Part shown: piece after piece, positions 25,366-33,848 of the stretch | Numbering within the stretch: position 1 is the stretch's first letter | Layout: each line of letters opens with the position of its first letter | Assembly (NCBI GenBank): GCA_963921255.3 | Contig: CAWUEW020000001.1 | Coordinates: 1,167,372-1,231,371, forward strand | From: JANSYL01 sp963921255 | GTDB lineage: Bacteria > Pseudomonadota > Alphaproteobacteria > Rhodobacterales > Rhodobacteraceae | Direction of reading: 5' to 3' | DNA: 64,000 bases | The notes under the pieces: model-generated | Told to the model about the DNA's origin: nothing | The model's database searches: none | What the model saw: the letters and a program-made list of their open reading frames with translations, nothing else | Program-made: the position numbers and the translations under genes

Positions 25366-26573
25366 ACCGCTTGATCCGCCGTCCGCCAGATCGGGAAAGG
25401 GTCCGGGTAGTCCGGCAGGTTCTCCGGGCCGGTCGCGGCCACAGCGGGCACAAGGCAGGCGTCCAGCTTCGCCTTCAGGGCCGGCCAGTCGATGCCTGCG
25501 CCGATAAAGACGATCTCCTGCCGCCGGTCGCCCCACGGCTCATCCCAATGGGCGGCCATGTAGGCGCGCGCGCTGTCGTGGTCGGGCCACCGGTCCTGCG
25601 GGACAGAGGCCCACCATGTGCCCAGTGGCTTCACGCTCGACAACGCGCCGGCAAGGCTGAACTCGGCCACCCAGTTCGGGCGCGTCGAGATCCAGAAATG
25701 ACCCTTGGCCCGGATTACACCGGGAAGATCGCCGTTCAGCGTTTCAAGGATGCGCTCGGGGATGAAGGGCAATCGGGCGCGGTAGACGAAGGAGGCAACG
25801 CCGTATTCCTCGGTCTCCGGCACATGGTCAGCAAAGCCATACAACTCCTTCGCCCACATCGGATGCTCATGCGCCTTTTCAAAGTCGAACATGCCTGTAT
25901 CCAGGATCGCCTCGGCCGCGACGTGGCTGTGATCCGTCTCGATGATCTCGGCATCGGCGTTGAGGCTGCGGATAATCTTGCGGGCGGCATCGACACGTTC
26001 GGGACCAGCATCCGTGATCTTGTTCAGGATCACGACATCCGCAAACTCGATCTGGTCGGTCAGCAGATGCACGAGGGTGCGTTCATCCTCGTCGCCCATC
26101 GTTTCGCCCCGGTCGCTGAGGAAATCGTGGGACGAAAAATCATTGAGCAGGTTCACCGCATCGACGACTGTCACCATCGTGTCCAGCCGGGCAACATCGG
26201 ACAGGCTTTCCCCTTCCTCGTCGCGGAAATCAAAGGTCGCAGCGACCGGCAAAGGTTCTGAAATCCCGGTGGATTCGATCAGCAGATAGTCAAACCGTCC
26301 TTCAGCGGCGAGGCGGCGCACCTCGTCCAAAAGGTCATCGCGCAACGTGCAACAGATACAGCCGTTCGACATTTCAACCAGCGTTTCGTCTGTGCGGCTC
26401 AACTCTGTATCGGCCCGCACGAGGTCGGCGTCGATATTCACCTCGGACATGTCGTTGACGATGACGGCGACGCGGCGCCCCTCGCGGTTGTTCAGGACGC
26501 GGTTGAGAAGCGTGGTTTTCCCGGCACCAAGGAACCCGGACAGAACGGTGACGGGAAGGCGGGCGTCAGACAT
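25362..26573 (-). CDS. COG0523 (CobW-like) GTPase, putative zinc chaperone
   Basis: G3E-family metallochaperone GTPase. Walker A GFLGAGKTTLLN is near residue 13. The metal-binding CxCC motif is in NGCICCTLRDDL near residue 67. Walker B-like ESTGISEPLP and the base-recognition VILNKITD follow. The C-terminal CobW_C domain is in residues ~250-360. The MSDARLP start gives 403 residues. It is preceded by a strong Zur-like palindrome and followed by DUF1826 and DUF6525, which supports a role in delivering zinc to proteins under zinc starvation (known for Zur-linked members; inferred here). Confidence 0.9.
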   Translation of the reverse strand: MSDARLPVTVLSGFLGAGKTTLLNRVLNNREGRRVAVIVNDMSEVNIDADLVRADTELSRTDETLVEMSNGCICCTLRDDLLDEVRRLAAEGRFDYLLIESTGISEPLPVAATFDFRDEEGESLSDVARLDTMVTVVDAVNLLNDFSSHDFLSDRGETMGDEDERTLVHLLTDQIEFADVVILNKITDAGPERVDAARKIIRSLNADAEIIETDHSHVAAEAILDTGMFDFEKAHEHPMWAKELYGFADHVPETEEYGVASFVYRARLPFIPERILETLNGDLPGVIRAKGHFWISTRPNWVAEFSLAGALSSVKPLGTWWASVPQDRWPDHDSARAYMAAHWDEPWGDRRQEIVFIGAGIDWPALKAKLDACLVPAVAATGPENLPDYPDPFPIWRTADQAV

Positions 26574-26632
26574 GCGATGGCTCCATAGGCACGACAGGGC
26601 ACCGATCACTTTTTGGATCGGCGAAGGGTCAA

Positions 26633-26651
26633 TTTGTTATGATATAACGTG
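26633..26651 (-). promoter_or_regulatory. Zur box upstream of the COG0523 operon
   Basis: TTTGTTATGATATAACGTG contains the palindrome GTTAT-N3-ATAAC and matches 14 of 19 positions of the Zur consensus. It lies 59 bp upstream of the GTPase start codon, in a gap of about 250 bp with no gene. Confidence 0.65.
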
Positions 26652-26822
26652 ACGTTTTGGGGCGATGCAAGCCATCAGGTGGGCCACCCCTCTGCCATGA
26701 CGGCGGGCGCTTAGACTTGCGGGTCCGATGCCTTGCCAAACACGGCCGCTGTAGAAACCACCGGGCCGTTCCAATCGGGTTTGATATATCTCCGCCTGAC
26801 GCCCGAGACGCCCCGCGAACCG

Positions 26823-27281
26823 TCAGACCGGCACACCCAACCCGACCTTCTTCCGGCCCATCACAACAGAGGTTCGAAACCGTCGTACGTTTGAATTGTC
26901 GAAGAACAGCGTCTTCGTAAGGTCTTGGAAATCGTCCATGTCCGCCGCACTGCAGACCAGGCAGAAATCCGCATCTCCGGTGATGTAGTAGCACTGCTGG
27001 ACCCGCGGGTCAGACTGCACCTGGCGGGCGAAAGCGTCGATCTGATCCTGACGTTCCCGTTCCAACTCGACCATGACGACAAAGCTCATCGCGACACCGA
27101 CCGACTTGGGGTCAATCACGGCCACGTCGGAGAGGATAACCCCGGCCTCCCGCAGGGCCCGCAGCCGCCTTTGGACTGAGGCCACCGACAACCCCGTCTC
27201 GACTGCAAGGGCGTCGAGACCACGCCGGGAATCCGCCTGCAGCAGGCGGAGGAGTATTCGGTCAATCTGATCAAGTTTCAC
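26823..27281 (-). CDS. Lrp/AsnC-family transcriptional regulator
   Basis: Feast/famine regulator with an N-terminal helix-turn-helix (LDALAVETGLSVASVQRRLRAL) and a C-terminal RAM effector domain (VMVELERERQDQIDAFARQV, CYYITGDADFCLVC). I chose a GTG start preceded by AGGAG eight bases away; it gives 152 residues, the usual Lrp length. An ATG 36 bases upstream has no ribosome site. It is divergent from the ammonia-lyase/amidohydrolase pair and probably regulates it in response to an amino acid. Confidence 0.9.
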   Translation of the reverse strand: MKLDQIDRILLRLLQADSRRGLDALAVETGLSVASVQRRLRALREAGVILSDVAVIDPKSVGVAMSFVVMVELERERQDQIDAFARQVQSDPRVQQCYYITGDADFCLVCSAADMDDFQDLTKTLFFDNSNVRRFRTSVVMGRKKVGLGVPV

Positions 27282-27368
27282 GATACCGGCTCCTCTGACG
27301 AAAAATTTTCCCGCCATTTCTATGTCCAACGCTCGCAGTTGATCACGGATTGCTGCTACTGTCTTCCC

Positions 27369-28379
27369 ATGACACATCCCGTTTCCCTCGATGTCGCGAA
27401 GCCGCTGGCGCTGTTGGCGGCCTGCCCCCGCTACGCGCCAAGCCCGTTGACGCAGGTGTCCCATCGCGGGCGCCCCCTCCTCATCAAGGATGAGACCCAC
27501 CGGATGGGCTTGGGCGCCTTCAAAGCCCTCGGCGGGGTCTATGCCGTGGCCAAGCTGATCGAAGCGCATATTGGGCGCCCCCTATCGGCCGAGATGTTTA
27601 TGGACGACGCGGTGCGGAGGGGTGCGGCCGACCTGACATTCGTGTGCGCCAGCGCCGGCAACCACGGCATGGCAATTGCAGCCGGGGCGCGGCTTTTCGG
27701 GGCCAAAGCCCGAATTCACCTGTCCGATACCGTGCCCAAAAGCTTTGCCCGTCGCCTCCGTGACACAGGGGCCGAGGTAGCGCGCTCCGGCGAAACCTAT
27801 GAGGACAGCGTGGCAGCGGCCATCGAAGACGCGGCGATCAGTGGTGCCGTGCACCTCGCCGACGGGTCGTGGCCGGGCTACACCGAACCGCCGCGCCTTG
27901 TCATGGAGGGCTACACCGTCATCGGGGAGGAACTTCGCGAAACAATTCTTGAACGCGGCACGTGGCCCAGTCACGTCTACCTTCAGGCCGGTGTCGGGGG
28001 ATTGGCCGCCGCTGTGGCGCACGTCGTACGCACCCGTTGGCCCGTGCAGCCAAAGATTATCGTCGTCGAACCGGATGCCGCGCCCTGCCTCCGCGACAGC
28101 GCGGCGGCCGGGAAGATGGTGACGGTCGCAGGCCCCGTGTCGAACATGGGACGGCTGGATTGCAAAGCCCCGTCGATGCTCGCCCTCGATATCTTGATGG
28201 CCTCCGCAGATGACTGGGTGACGATCCGTGACCAGGATGCGTCGGCCGCCGTCGCACAAGCGCGCGATTTGGGATTTGCCACAACCCCGTCAGGCGCGGC
28301 GGGTCTTGCGGCCTGCCTGGCAGAGGAGGCTGACTTGCCGTTGATCATCTTGTCCGAGGGGACCATTGCCGATGCTTGA
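27369..28379 (+). CDS. PLP-dependent ammonia-lyase (diaminopropionate ammonia-lyase-like)
   Basis: Fold-type II PLP enzyme, closest by eye to 2,3-diaminopropionate ammonia-lyase. The PLP lysine is in MGLGAFKALGGVYAV near residue 51. SAGNHGMAIAAGARLFGAKARIHL is the phosphate/Asn loop typical of threonine-dehydratase relatives. GSWPGYTEPPRLVMEGYTVIGEEL and QAGVGGLAAAVA are diaminopropionate ammonia-lyase features. At 336 residues it is shorter than the ~400 of the E. coli enzyme, so a related beta-elimination lyase is possible. The 3' end overlaps the amidohydrolase gene by 8 bases. Confidence 0.82.
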   Translation: MTHPVSLDVAKPLALLAACPRYAPSPLTQVSHRGRPLLIKDETHRMGLGAFKALGGVYAVAKLIEAHIGRPLSAEMFMDDAVRRGAADLTFVCASAGNHGMAIAAGARLFGAKARIHLSDTVPKSFARRLRDTGAEVARSGETYEDSVAAAIEDAAISGAVHLADGSWPGYTEPPRLVMEGYTVIGEELRETILERGTWPSHVYLQAGVGGLAAAVAHVVRTRWPVQPKIIVVEPDAAPCLRDSAAAGKMVTVAGPVSNMGRLDCKAPSMLALDILMASADDWVTIRDQDASAAVAQARDLGFATTPSGAAGLAACLAEEADLPLIILSEGTIADA

Positions 28380-29496
28380 TCTCTCCGCTTTCCGCCGGGA
28401 CTTGCACGCCCATCCCGAAACGGGCTTCGACCTTCGGCGCACGCCGGACCGTATCGCCACGGAACTCGAACGCGCAGGGCTGGATGTCACGCGCAATGTT
28501 GGCCGATCCGGTCTGGTTGCCACGTTGCGCCGGGGCACGTCGGGCAAGGCGATCGGCCTGCGGGCAGATATGGATGCGCTGCCGATCCGGGAGATGACAA
28601 ACCTGCCCCACAGGTCGCAAATCGACGGTCAATTCCATGGATGCGGCCATGACGGCCACAGCACCATGTTGCTTGGGGCGGCCTTGCAGCTTGCCGACGA
28701 CCCGTCTTTTGACGGGACGGTGCATTTCATCTTCCAGCCGGATGAAGAGAACGGGCAAGGCGCCGCCGCGATGATTGCGGATGGTTTGTTCGAGCGTTTC
28801 CCGATGGACGCCATCTTTGGCCTGCACAACATGCCCGGTATGGCGCTTGGCACCTTCGCGACACAGGCCGGCCCGTTCTGCGCCTTTGAAGACAACTTCG
28901 AGATTCGCATCACTGGTCAGGGCGGGCATGCCTCTATGCCGGACAAGGGGATCGACCCGATTGTGGTGGGCGCAGATATCGTCCTGCAGCTTCAATCCAT
29001 CGTGTCGCGATCGCTGCCGCCAAGCGCGCATGGAGTCGTGTCGGTGACCGAGATCCTGACCGACGGCGCACGCAACATCCTGCCAAGCAACGTCACACTG
29101 CGGGGGGACTGCCGCGGATTTTCCTCCGACGTGTCGGCCACGATCGCGCGCCGGATGCGCGAAATTGTCCAAGGCGTATGCACGGCCCACGGGGCGACGG
29201 CCGAAGTCGACTACGCCACATCCTTCCAACCTTTGGTCAACGACCCACATGCAACGGAAACGATCGCCGCCGCCGCGGGCCGTGTCGGCCAGATCGACAC
29301 AGCCTACGGACGCGTCGGTTTCTCCGAGGACTTCGCCGCTTTCCTCGATCATTGCCCGGGGGCTTTCATCCTGATGGGCAATGGAATCGACGGCCACAAT
29401 GGCATGCCGCTCCATAACCCGTCCTATGATTTCAACGATGATGCGATTGCGCACGGCGTGGCGTTCTGGACGACCCTTGCCCGCCAGGCGATCTGA
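28372..29496 (+). CDS. M20-family amidohydrolase
   Basis: Metal-dependent peptidase M20D-type amidohydrolase (hippurate hydrolase / N-acyl amino-acid deacylase group). Metal and catalytic motifs are RADMDALPI, FHGCGHDGHSTMLLGAA (near residue 92), FIFQPDEENGQGAAAMI and GLHNMPGMALG. The dimerisation-domain signature GQGGHASMPDKGIDP is near residue 185. 374 residues is normal. I use the ATG that overlaps the lyase stop. A deacylase paired with an ammonia-lyase suggests breakdown of an N-acyl amino acid. Confidence 0.9.
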   Translation: MLDLSAFRRDLHAHPETGFDLRRTPDRIATELERAGLDVTRNVGRSGLVATLRRGTSGKAIGLRADMDALPIREMTNLPHRSQIDGQFHGCGHDGHSTMLLGAALQLADDPSFDGTVHFIFQPDEENGQGAAAMIADGLFERFPMDAIFGLHNMPGMALGTFATQAGPFCAFEDNFEIRITGQGGHASMPDKGIDPIVVGADIVLQLQSIVSRSLPPSAHGVVSVTEILTDGARNILPSNVTLRGDCRGFSSDVSATIARRMREIVQGVCTAHGATAEVDYATSFQPLVNDPHATETIAAAAGRVGQIDTAYGRVGFSEDFAAFLDHCPGAFILMGNGIDGHNGMPLHNPSYDFNDDAIAHGVAFWTTLARQAI

Positions 29497-29573
29497 CGAG
29501 CGGCCACCAAGGCGACCACCAACGCAGTCGAACGCTGCCCAAAGGCCCCCGGGATCCCGAAGATATGGATGAT

Positions 29574-29650
29574 TGGTCGGAGTGAGAGGATTCGAACCTC
29601 CGACCCCTGCCTCCCGAAGACAGTGCTCTACCAGGCTGAGCTACACTCCG
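29574..29650 (-). tRNA. tRNA-Pro(CGG)
   Basis: The minus strand folds into a full cloverleaf. The acceptor stem is CGGAGTG/CACTCCG, the D arm GCTC-GAGC, the anticodon stem CTGTC/GGCAG with loop TTCGGGA (anticodon CGG, codon CCG), and the T arm GGAGG-TTCGAAT-CCTCT. CCA is encoded. 77 bases including CCA. Confidence 0.96.
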
Positions 29651-29696
29651 ACCGTGCCGCGCGGGATAGCGCCGTGGCGGGGGCTTTGCAAGGGGC

Positions 29697-30695
29697 CTAT
29701 TGCGGCTTCGTCGGTGGGCCGGACGGTGCGCTTGGTCCGCGCTGTTCCTGTGGAAGGAACGGGGCAACGCGCGGGGCCGAGGGGGACGCCATGCGCGACC
29801 GGGTCCGCAGGACCGGCGTGGTGGTCGACCCGCCGCCGCGATCTTCGCGGAAGACGATGTAGATCCCCGACGCGATAATGACGGCCGTGCCAACAAGCGT
29901 TTGCCACGCCAACCCTTCGTCGAAAAGAAGCACGCCAAAGATCGACGCCCACACGATCTGCGAATACTGCATCGGGGCAACGGTGGCGGCGGGTGCAAAC
30001 TTGTAGGCACGGATCAGAAGGGCCGTCGCCAGAAGGGCAAGCGCCGCCGTCACGCCAAGCGCCGCCATGTCCTGACCCGGCATGGGCTCATAGACGAAGG
30101 GCATTGCGGCCCCCATCAGGACGACATTCGTCATCATGGGATAAAGAATCAGAACGACCGCCCGTTCGTCCTGTCCGATCTTGCGCACGATGACCGAGGC
30201 CAGCGCCCCGCCCACCGCGGCCACCAACGCCGCGATATGGCCAAGCTCGATCACGGTCGCGCCGGGTTGCAGCACGAAGATCACGCCCCCAAGCCCGACA
30301 ATGACTGCCAGGGCGCGGCGCCATCCAACCGTTTCACCCAGAATGGGGATCGCCAGAAGGGTGATCAGCAGGGGCGCGGCGAAAAGAATGGCATAGACCT
30401 GTGCCAGCGGAAGCGTGCTGAAGGCGTAGAACGCGGCACTCGCCGTGACGACCGATGCCGCGGTTCGGATCGCGACCCACCAAGGATGAACGGGCCGAAG
30501 ATGTCCTTCGCGCGCATCCCGCATCAGCATGAACGTCACCAGCGGGAACCCAAACAGCACACTGAAGAACACGATCTGGAACGGGCTGTAGCTGCCCCCA
30601 AGATATTTGATGATCACATCATGGGTGGCGAAAATGCCAAAGGCCGCCAGGGCCAAAAGCACACCGGTGCGCGGGTTGGAAGTGGGGGTCGACAT
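29697..30695 (-). CDS. EamA/DMT-family membrane transporter
   Basis: Drug/metabolite transporter superfamily exporter with two EamA repeats, about ten transmembrane helices within residues ~10-290. Helices include GVLLALAAFGIFATHDVIIKYLGG (helix 1) and PMQYSQIVWASIFGVLLFDEGLAWQTLVGTAVIIASGIYIVFRE (helices 9-10). A charged, proline-rich cytoplasmic tail of ~40 residues follows. The substrate cannot be predicted. It lies just upstream of the tRNA-Pro gene on the same strand. A second, distinct EamA protein is encoded downstream of mnmD. Confidence 0.88.
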   Translation of the reverse strand: MSTPTSNPRTGVLLALAAFGIFATHDVIIKYLGGSYSPFQIVFFSVLFGFPLVTFMLMRDAREGHLRPVHPWWVAIRTAASVVTASAAFYAFSTLPLAQVYAILFAAPLLITLLAIPILGETVGWRRALAVIVGLGGVIFVLQPGATVIELGHIAALVAAVGGALASVIVRKIGQDERAVVLILYPMMTNVVLMGAAMPFVYEPMPGQDMAALGVTAALALLATALLIRAYKFAPAATVAPMQYSQIVWASIFGVLLFDEGLAWQTLVGTAVIIASGIYIVFREDRGGGSTTTPVLRTRSRMASPSAPRVAPFLPQEQRGPSAPSGPPTKPQ

Positions 30696-30785
30696 CAGAC
30701 AGGTCTTTCACGGGGGCCGTTCGATCAAACCCAATCCTAAGGATCGGTCAACCCGGGCGTTCTGCAACCCTGCCTTGCACGGCGC

Positions 30786-31532
30786 TCAGCGGCGCAGGGC
30801 CGGCAAACCGACACCCGTCGCCTCGAACCCGCCATCAACCGACAGGGTTTGCCCGGTGATGTAGCTGGCCTTGTCCGAACACAGGAACACGATGGCTTCG
30901 GCAATTTCGCGTTCTGTCCCGTAGCGGTTCAGCGGGATCGCGTCGTGATAGGCGTCGATGATGTCCTGGCTGTGCACCGCCATGGCCAGCTTGGTGCGGA
31001 CCGGGCCGGGACAGATGGCGTTGGCCCGGATCCCATATTCTCCCAGTTCGACGGCCTGCTGTTGCGTCAGTTGGATGACCCCCGCCTTCGATGTGCCATA
31101 GGCGACCCGCAGCGTGCTGGCCCGCAGGCCGGAGATCGAGGCGATGTTGACGATGGCGCCCTGGCCCAGTTTCAGGCCCGGCGTGGCGGCCTGTGTCATC
31201 AGGAAAACCCCGTCGAGATTGGTTTCCATGACGGTCCGCCACCGGTCGAAATCGGTGCCTTCAATCGGACCGAAGTCCGCAACCCCGGCATTGTTCACCA
31301 GCGCGTTCAGCCCTGTTTCGGCAATGCCGCTTTCGGAAATGATCCGCGCCACCTCTTCCGGGATGGACACGTCCGCCACAATGGCAGTCGCGTCCACCAA
31401 ACCTTCGCTTGCAGTGGCCAGTTCCGGCGCATCACGGTCGACCATGACCACGCGCCACCCCTGTTCGAGGAACAGTTTCGAGGTGGCCAGCCCGATCCCG
31501 CGGGCCGCACCCGTGACCAATGCAACGGCCAT
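30786..31532 (-). CDS. Short-chain dehydrogenase/reductase
   Basis: Classical SDR enzyme of 248 residues. The cofactor motif ALVTGAARGIGLATSKLF begins at residue 4. NNAGVADFG, the active-site serine in NIASISGL and YGTSKAGVIQLTQQQAVEL (YxxxK near residue 152) are all present. The C-terminal YITGQTLSVDGGFEATG is typical. The substrate is unknown. Its ATG follows the leuB stop by two bases, so it is probably co-translated with leuB despite no obvious role in leucine synthesis. Confidence 0.9.
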   Translation of the reverse strand: MAVALVTGAARGIGLATSKLFLEQGWRVVMVDRDAPELATASEGLVDATAIVADVSIPEEVARIISESGIAETGLNALVNNAGVADFGPIEGTDFDRWRTVMETNLDGVFLMTQAATPGLKLGQGAIVNIASISGLRASTLRVAYGTSKAGVIQLTQQQAVELGEYGIRANAICPGPVRTKLAMAVHSQDIIDAYHDAIPLNRYGTEREIAEAIVFLCSDKASYITGQTLSVDGGFEATGVGLPALRR

Positions 31533-31534
31533 GG

Positions 31535-32635
31535 TCAGGCCGCCGCCAGCTTTGCGACTATTGCGTCCCCCATATCCGAGGTGCTGACAGGTTCGACACC
31601 GTCTTCGCCAAGCAGGTCCGCCGTCCGCAGGCCGTCGGCCAGAACGGCCTCGACCGCTTGTTCCAGCTTCGTCGCCTCATCCCCGAGATCGAAGGAATAG
31701 CGCAGCGCCATGGCAAAGCTCAGGATACAGGCAATCGGGTTCGCCTTGCCCTCACCGGCGATATCTGGGGCCGACCCGTGGACCGGCTCGTACAGGGCCT
31801 TGGGGCGGCCATTGGCCATCGGGGCCCCCAGAGAGGCCGACGGCAACATGCCAAGCGATCCGGTCAACATCGCCGCCGCGTCGGACAGGAGATCGCCAAA
31901 GAGGTTGTCGGTGACGATCACATCGAACTGCTTGGGCCAGCGGCAGAGCTGCATCGCGCCTGCGTCGGCATACATGTGGCTCAGTTCCACATCGCTGTAC
32001 TCGGCCGCATGCACCTCGGTGACCACGTCGCGCCAGAGAATGCCCGACTCCATCACGTTGGCCTTTTCCATCGAGCACACCTTGTTGCCGCGCCGGCGGG
32101 CCAGTTCAAAGGCAGAGCGGGCCACGCGCGCGATCTCACTTTCCGTGTAGCGCTGCGTGTTGATTCCGACGCGTTCGTTGCCTTCCTTGTGGATGCCGCG
32201 CGGTTCACCGAAATAGACGCCCGAGGTCAGTTCCCGCACAATCACGATATCCAGGCCCGCAACCACGTCCCGCTTGAGCGACGAGAAATCGGCCAGAGCG
32301 TCAAAGCACTGGGCCGGGCGCAAGTTCGAAAACAGGTCCATTTCTTTGCGCAGGCGCAGCAGACCGCGTTCCGGTTTCACGCTGAAATCAAGGGCGTCGT
32401 ATTTTGGGCCGCCGACGGCGCCAAGCAGCACGGCGTCAACCTCTTGGGCTTTGGCCATCGTGTCATCATGCAACGGGGTGCCATGGGCGTCATAGGCAGC
32501 GCCACCAACCAGATCTTCGCTCACCTCGAAGGCCAGGCCTTGCGTGCCGAACCAGTCGATGACTTTGCGCACCTCGGCCATGACTTCGGGGCCAATCCCG
32601 TCACCGGGAAGGATCAAGAGCGTGCGGTCGGTCAT
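31535..32635 (-). CDS. leuB: 3-isopropylmalate dehydrogenase
   Basis: Leucine biosynthesis enzyme that oxidatively decarboxylates 3-isopropylmalate to 2-oxoisocaproate. LLILPGDGIGPEVMAEV opens the protein. The substrate-specificity loop ERGLLRLRKEMDLFSNLRPAQ and VRELTSGVYFGEPRGI are LeuB-specific. Metal aspartates are in VIVTDNLFGDLLSDAAAML. EPVHGSAPDIAGEGKANP binds NAD. Start MTDRTLL gives 366 residues. It is on the same strand as leuD and leuC but separated from them by other genes. Confidence 0.95.
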   Translation of the reverse strand: MTDRTLLILPGDGIGPEVMAEVRKVIDWFGTQGLAFEVSEDLVGGAAYDAHGTPLHDDTMAKAQEVDAVLLGAVGGPKYDALDFSVKPERGLLRLRKEMDLFSNLRPAQCFDALADFSSLKRDVVAGLDIVIVRELTSGVYFGEPRGIHKEGNERVGINTQRYTESEIARVARSAFELARRRGNKVCSMEKANVMESGILWRDVVTEVHAAEYSDVELSHMYADAGAMQLCRWPKQFDVIVTDNLFGDLLSDAAAMLTGSLGMLPSASLGAPMANGRPKALYEPVHGSAPDIAGEGKANPIACILSFAMALRYSFDLGDEATKLEQAVEAVLADGLRTADLLGEDGVEPVSTSDMGDAIVAKLAAA

Positions 32636-32714
32636 CAGGGCGGTCCTTTTGTCAAAACTGGTCGCGCATCGCCTAGCGTTGACACAGCGGAGGGTCAAGA
32701 AAGGCCGGCTGTCC

Positions 32715-33848
32715 TCAGAAGCGCAAATCGACCCAAACAAGCCTATGGTCGGAGGCGACAGCCTCGGGGCCATCGGGTGAGCCCCACATGACAGCCGCAT
32801 CGAGGACCCCCACTCCGGCGGCGGGCAGCACATAGTCGACCCGCAAATCCCCCGGTTCCGGATCCCGCCAATCGGCGGTTGGCAGGCCGCGCGCGCTGTC
32901 AGGTGAAACGTCCTGAAGCGCCGGGTGGTCGAGAAGCGCCCGCAACACGTCGCGATGTCCCTCCCCGGCATCAGGATCAACGTTCAGCGTCCCGGCCACG
33001 GCGTAGCGCCCGGGCGCTAGGGACAGGTCAATCCCGTCCGGTCGCCAGCCCTCCAGCAGCATATGCAGAAACCGAAGCTGGTCGGCATTGCGCCACCCGT
33101 TGCGATCTTCCGGTCCATCAAACACCGGTGCGCTGGCATGGGTCGTCAGCAACGTGAACGCCCCACCCGGCAAATCAAACTCGACCGCCCAGAATGCCAC
33201 TTCGTGCAGGCGCACCGTAGACAGGGCCCCCGGCGGAACAAGGCCGTCAGCGGCCGAACCCGGCACATCCCGCCAAAGAACCGCGCTGAAGTCGGTTGCA
33301 TGTGCAATCGGGACGCGCGACAGCACGGCCATTCCGCCCTGCCCGTTGAACGCGCCGTAGCCCTGCGCGTCCCGCCGCCCAGAGGTCTGACCATCTCCAT
33401 CCAGATCAACCCCGGTTGGCCAGCCGGTGTTCGGGCGCAGGGTGAGCCTGTACGCGTAAGGGTAACCCAGATCTTCCAACTGATCGGCCAGGGCGGCCAG
33501 CGCACGACCTTCGGCATCAAAATCGATTTCCTGTAGGGCAAGAATATCCGCGTCGGCCGCAGCGATGACGGCAACCGTTGCGCCAATCTGTGGATCGTCC
33601 TCAGCCAGCACGTCGGAAAGAAGGATGCCCGGTCCGTCGCGGGACAGTTGCGTGTGGTAGGTCGCGATGCGGATCGTTTCGGCAGTCGCCGGCAGGGTGA
33701 CTAGCCAGATGAGCCCTGCTCGGCCAAGGAGTCGGGCGCGTCCGAGCTGATATCGGCCACCAGCCGGGCCCGCCGCGCAGAGATCATGTCGGCGATACGG
33801 GCCATCGCCAGGCCCCGCATGAACATGCTGAGGGGCAGGAACATCCAC
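32715..33848 (-). CDS. Exported endonuclease/exonuclease/phosphatase-family protein
   Basis: EEP-fold protein (DNase I-like). Core motifs are ILALQEIDFDAEGR (metal-binding Glu), GQGGMAVLSRVPI, TLLTTHASAP, VAGTLNVDPDAGEG (the usual GDFN reads GTLN), RVDYVLP and SDHRLVWVDL. A hydrophobic segment LIWLVTLPATAET precedes the core and looks like a signal peptide. No ATG, GTG or TTG stands directly before that segment. The nearest start is this GTG, which overlaps the upstream membrane-protein gene by about 150 bases. The start is therefore uncertain. Confidence 0.72.
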   Translation of the reverse strand: MDVPAPQHVHAGPGDGPYRRHDLCAAGPAGGRYQLGRARLLGRAGLIWLVTLPATAETIRIATYHTQLSRDGPGILLSDVLAEDDPQIGATVAVIAAADADILALQEIDFDAEGRALAALADQLEDLGYPYAYRLTLRPNTGWPTGVDLDGDGQTSGRRDAQGYGAFNGQGGMAVLSRVPIAHATDFSAVLWRDVPGSAADGLVPPGALSTVRLHEVAFWAVEFDLPGGAFTLLTTHASAPVFDGPEDRNGWRNADQLRFLHMLLEGWRPDGIDLSLAPGRYAVAGTLNVDPDAGEGHRDVLRALLDHPALQDVSPDSARGLPTADWRDPEPGDLRVDYVLPAAGVGVLDAAVMWGSPDGPEAVASDHRLVWVDLRF

